Assembly: GCA_003170875.1 (NCBI GenBank) | Contig: PMYJ01000059.1 | Location: 1,341 to 7,513 of the forward strand | DNA: 6,173 bases | Source: Candidatus Dormiibacterota bacterium | GTDB taxonomy: Bacteria > Chloroflexota > Dormibacteria > Aeolococcales > Aeolococcaceae | Direction of reading: 5' to 3' | Shown: piece by piece, positions 4,621-6,173 of the stretch | How positions within the stretch are numbered: position 1 is the first letter of the stretch | Layout of the letters: the number at the start of each line of letters is the position of its first letter | Translations under genes and position numbers: made by a program | Notes under the pieces: model-generated | What the model was told of the DNA's origin: nothing | The model's database searches: none | What the model saw: the letters and a program-made list of their open reading frames with translations, nothing else

Positions 4621-5954
4621 GCGGCGAATGGCAGCTCAAGATGACCGTCGAGGCGCCCACCGGGACCATGCCGGCCGGACTTCCCAAGGTGGGCACCACA
4701 GAGCTCCAGACGGTGAGCCTCTCCACGGTCTGCACCCCCACCGGCCAGTGCACGGCGACCCTGGCCCCTTCGGCCGGCGGGATCCTGCCTCTCTACGACA
4801 ACAGTGTCGATTTCATCTGGTACCCCTCGACCGGGCTGACCCATACCCGGAGCTCGTACTCGGGGACGACCCCCCGCAGCGGCTATGGCGGTCCCGGTAT
4901 CCCACCCTGCCCACCGCCGTCCGACCTGCAGCACGACGTCCTCACGCTGACCGTGCTGCAGGCTGTCCCGGACGCGGCCGGCGGCTGGCGGGCCACCGTG
5001 ATATCGGGGACCGAGGTGAGCCCCGAGGGCTGGGTGTGCGTCGGCGGCGCCGGCCAGTCGACAGGCGCCGCATACGTCAACCTGCTCGCGGTGCCCGTCG
5101 GCCAGACACTCCCCCCCTCGACCAGCCTCTCCTGTGCTGCACCGGCGAGCGTGACCGCCGCCACCAATCCCGACGTGTCGACCTTCTCCTCGGCGCTGGC
5201 CACCCCGGCCCAGGCCTTCGGCTCACCTCTTCCCGCCGGCCTGGCGGTTGCTGCCATCTGTGTCCTGATCTCCCGGCTCAGTTCCTTCGAGCCCGGGTAC
5301 CTCTACGGCCTGATCGCCGGGCTCGCCTTCCAGGGCACCCTCCCCAAGCACGAGCAGGGTCACACAGTCGCCATCGCCGCCATCGCCGGTCTCAGCATCG
5401 CGGTGGTGGCCTGGCTCCTCTGGATCCCCGTGGGCAGAGCCGCCGCGGCACACGGCGCGCCCTTCGCCGTGGTGATGCTTGCCGACCTCCTCGGCTCCGT
5501 CTTCGTCGGCGGCCTGGTCGGCAACGTGATCGGTCTGATGCCACTCCGCTTCCTTCCCGGCGGCACCCTGATGGAGTCGCACCGGGGCGCGTGGGCCGCG
5601 ACCTTCGGCATCGCCGTGTTCGGCCTGATCGAGGTGGAGCTCCGGCCCCAGTCAGTCTCCGCCCATCCCGGCAGCGCTCCGGTGGTCACCGCGGTGGTGC
5701 TCTTCGTCTTCTTCGGCGGCATCACGGCCGGGCTCCGCTGGTATTTCAGCCGCCGCGAGCACGGCCGGGACGGCGGGGAGGAGAAGCCGGCCGGGCCGCC
5801 TCCCGCCGCCCAGGGTGCGGCGGTCGCCAGCTCATCGTCAGAGGCCACCGTCCCCGCGCCGGCCACGGCCGCCTCCTCTGCCACCACCGGCGCGCCGCCA
5901 CGCGCACGCCGGAAGCAGCGGGACCACCCGCCGGCCCCGTCGGCTAACGCTTGA
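4584..5954 (+). CDS. Membrane protein with Cys-rich ectodomain (unnamed family; 5' end frameshifted)
   Basis: I cannot name this family. Counting from the ATG at 4584 there are 456 residues. Residues 1-210 form a beta-rich, Thr/Ser/Gly/Pro-rich domain beginning NCGNAAATTLSGEWQLKMTV, with cysteines at 4, 50, 56, 109, 152 and 184. These would suit three disulfides outside the cell. About six hydrophobic segments follow between residues 216 and 387. The first two flank FEPGYLYGLIAG, and LMPLRFLPGG sits near 318-327. The tail after about 390 is charged and then Ala/Pro/Ser/Thr-rich, ending in a basic patch (RARRKQR), probably cytoplasmic. The ATG lacks a Shine-Dalgarno, and a signal peptide with a good one lies in another frame just upstream (GTG 4489), so the real gene probably spans 4489-5954 with a frameshift. 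The 3' end overlaps the convergent neighbour by 11 bp. A surface sensing or envelope role is only a guess. Confidence 0.75.
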   Translation: MANCGNAAATTLSGEWQLKMTVEAPTGTMPAGLPKVGTTELQTVSLSTVCTPTGQCTATLAPSAGGILPLYDNSVDFIWYPSTGLTHTRSSYSGTTPRSGYGGPGIPPCPPPSDLQHDVLTLTVLQAVPDAAGGWRATVISGTEVSPEGWVCVGGAGQSTGAAYVNLLAVPVGQTLPPSTSLSCAAPASVTAATNPDVSTFSSALATPAQAFGSPLPAGLAVAAICVLISRLSSFEPGYLYGLIAGLAFQGTLPKHEQGHTVAIAAIAGLSIAVVAWLLWIPVGRAAAAHGAPFAVVMLADLLGSVFVGGLVGNVIGLMPLRFLPGGTLMESHRGAWAATFGIAVFGLIEVELRPQSVSAHPGSAPVVTAVVLFVFFGGITAGLRWYFSRREHGRDGGEEKPAGPPPAAQGAAVASSSSEATVPAPATAASSATTGAPPRARRKQRDHPPAPSANA

Positions 5955-6173
5955 CGAAGATCACCGCGAAGCCGTCGTCGTAGACCTGCTTCCACTGGGG
6001 GTCCACGCCGAGCGCCATGCTGAGCGCCGAGTCGGTGCGCTCGACGACGTAATCGACGCCATGCTCGCTGAGGATGGTCTGCCAGTCGGGCTCGGCGTTC
6101 TCGACGTCGCTCACCTCCTGCAGTAGCTGGTTGCCCAGCTCCGTCGCTTCGCCGTAGATGAACACCGGCCGGT
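5944..6173 (-). CDS. C-terminal end of a large membrane protein, probably glycosyltransferase-like (partial)
   Basis: Only the last 75 or so residues are in the window; the frame is open to the right edge, so the beginning is missing. The visible part runs RPVFIYGEATELGNQLLQEV, then PDWQTILSEHGVDYVVERTD, ending in KQVYDDGFAVIFVKR. This pattern (VFI-G-, a Trp-containing helix, GVDYVV, an acidic stretch, then AVIFV-R) resembles the soluble C-terminal tail of polytopic GT39/PMT-like or DUF2079-type membrane proteins. I recall those ending VFIDGRADxYG...GVDYVLV...AVIFVRR. No membrane segment or catalytic motif is visible here, so the identification is tentative. It is convergent with, and overlaps by 11 bp, the cysteine-rich membrane protein gene. 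Confidence 0.6.
   Translation of the reverse strand, partial: RPVFIYGEATELGNQLLQEVSDVENAEPDWQTILSEHGVDYVVERTDSALSMALGVDPQWKQVYDDGFAVIFVKR

Noticed and set aside
3857..4753. Long minus-strand open frame across DUF4190 and its upstream region
   Set aside because: It overlaps DUF4190 in another frame, has no domain, and crosses the divergent promoter region.
4592..5947. Plus-strand open frame of 451 codons, out of frame with the membrane protein
   Set aside because: Arg/Pro-rich nonsense-like translation with no domains; the overlapping frame from 4584 has clear membrane segments.

Overview
The window is very GC-rich chromosomal DNA (judged by eye) with GTG starts and G/C-biased third codon positions. 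This fits a soil-type high-GC bacterium such as an Actinomycetota or a Chloroflexota/Dormibacterota-like lineage. Nothing in the sequence fixes the phylum. I see no mobile element, CRISPR array, tRNA or rRNA.

Layout, left to right: (1) the 5' part of a histidine kinase gene on the minus strand, running off the left edge and cut just after the HisKA domain; (2) a divergent promoter region with several small palindromes, then osmC (+), a thiol peroxidase with a clear Shine-Dalgarno; (3) an EamA/RhtA-type ten-helix exporter (+); (4) on the minus strand, meeting the exporter stop-to-stop, a secreted protein with a TasA/camelysin (SipW-dependent) type N-terminus and four cysteines; (5) a strong GC-rich terminator-like structure, then pheA (-), prephenate dehydratase with an ACT domain; (6) a proline-rich DUF4190 membrane protein (-), just upstream of pheA on the same strand; (7) a divergent region with a perfect 9-bp hairpin, then a plus-strand unnamed membrane protein with a cysteine-rich ectodomain, about six helices and a low-complexity tail. 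Its signal peptide lies in a different frame from the rest, so the gene looks frameshifted; (8) the C-terminal tail of a large membrane protein, probably glycosyltransferase-like, on the minus strand. It overlaps the preceding gene by 11 bp and runs off the right edge.

The genes do not form an obvious single pathway. They look like ordinary chromosomal neighbours: stress defence, amino-acid export, phenylalanine synthesis and cell-surface proteins. The points most worth checking are the frameshifted signal peptide of the cysteine-rich membrane protein, the TasA-like protein with no nearby SipW, and several compact palindromes in the intergenic regions. I found no clear new multi-gene system.
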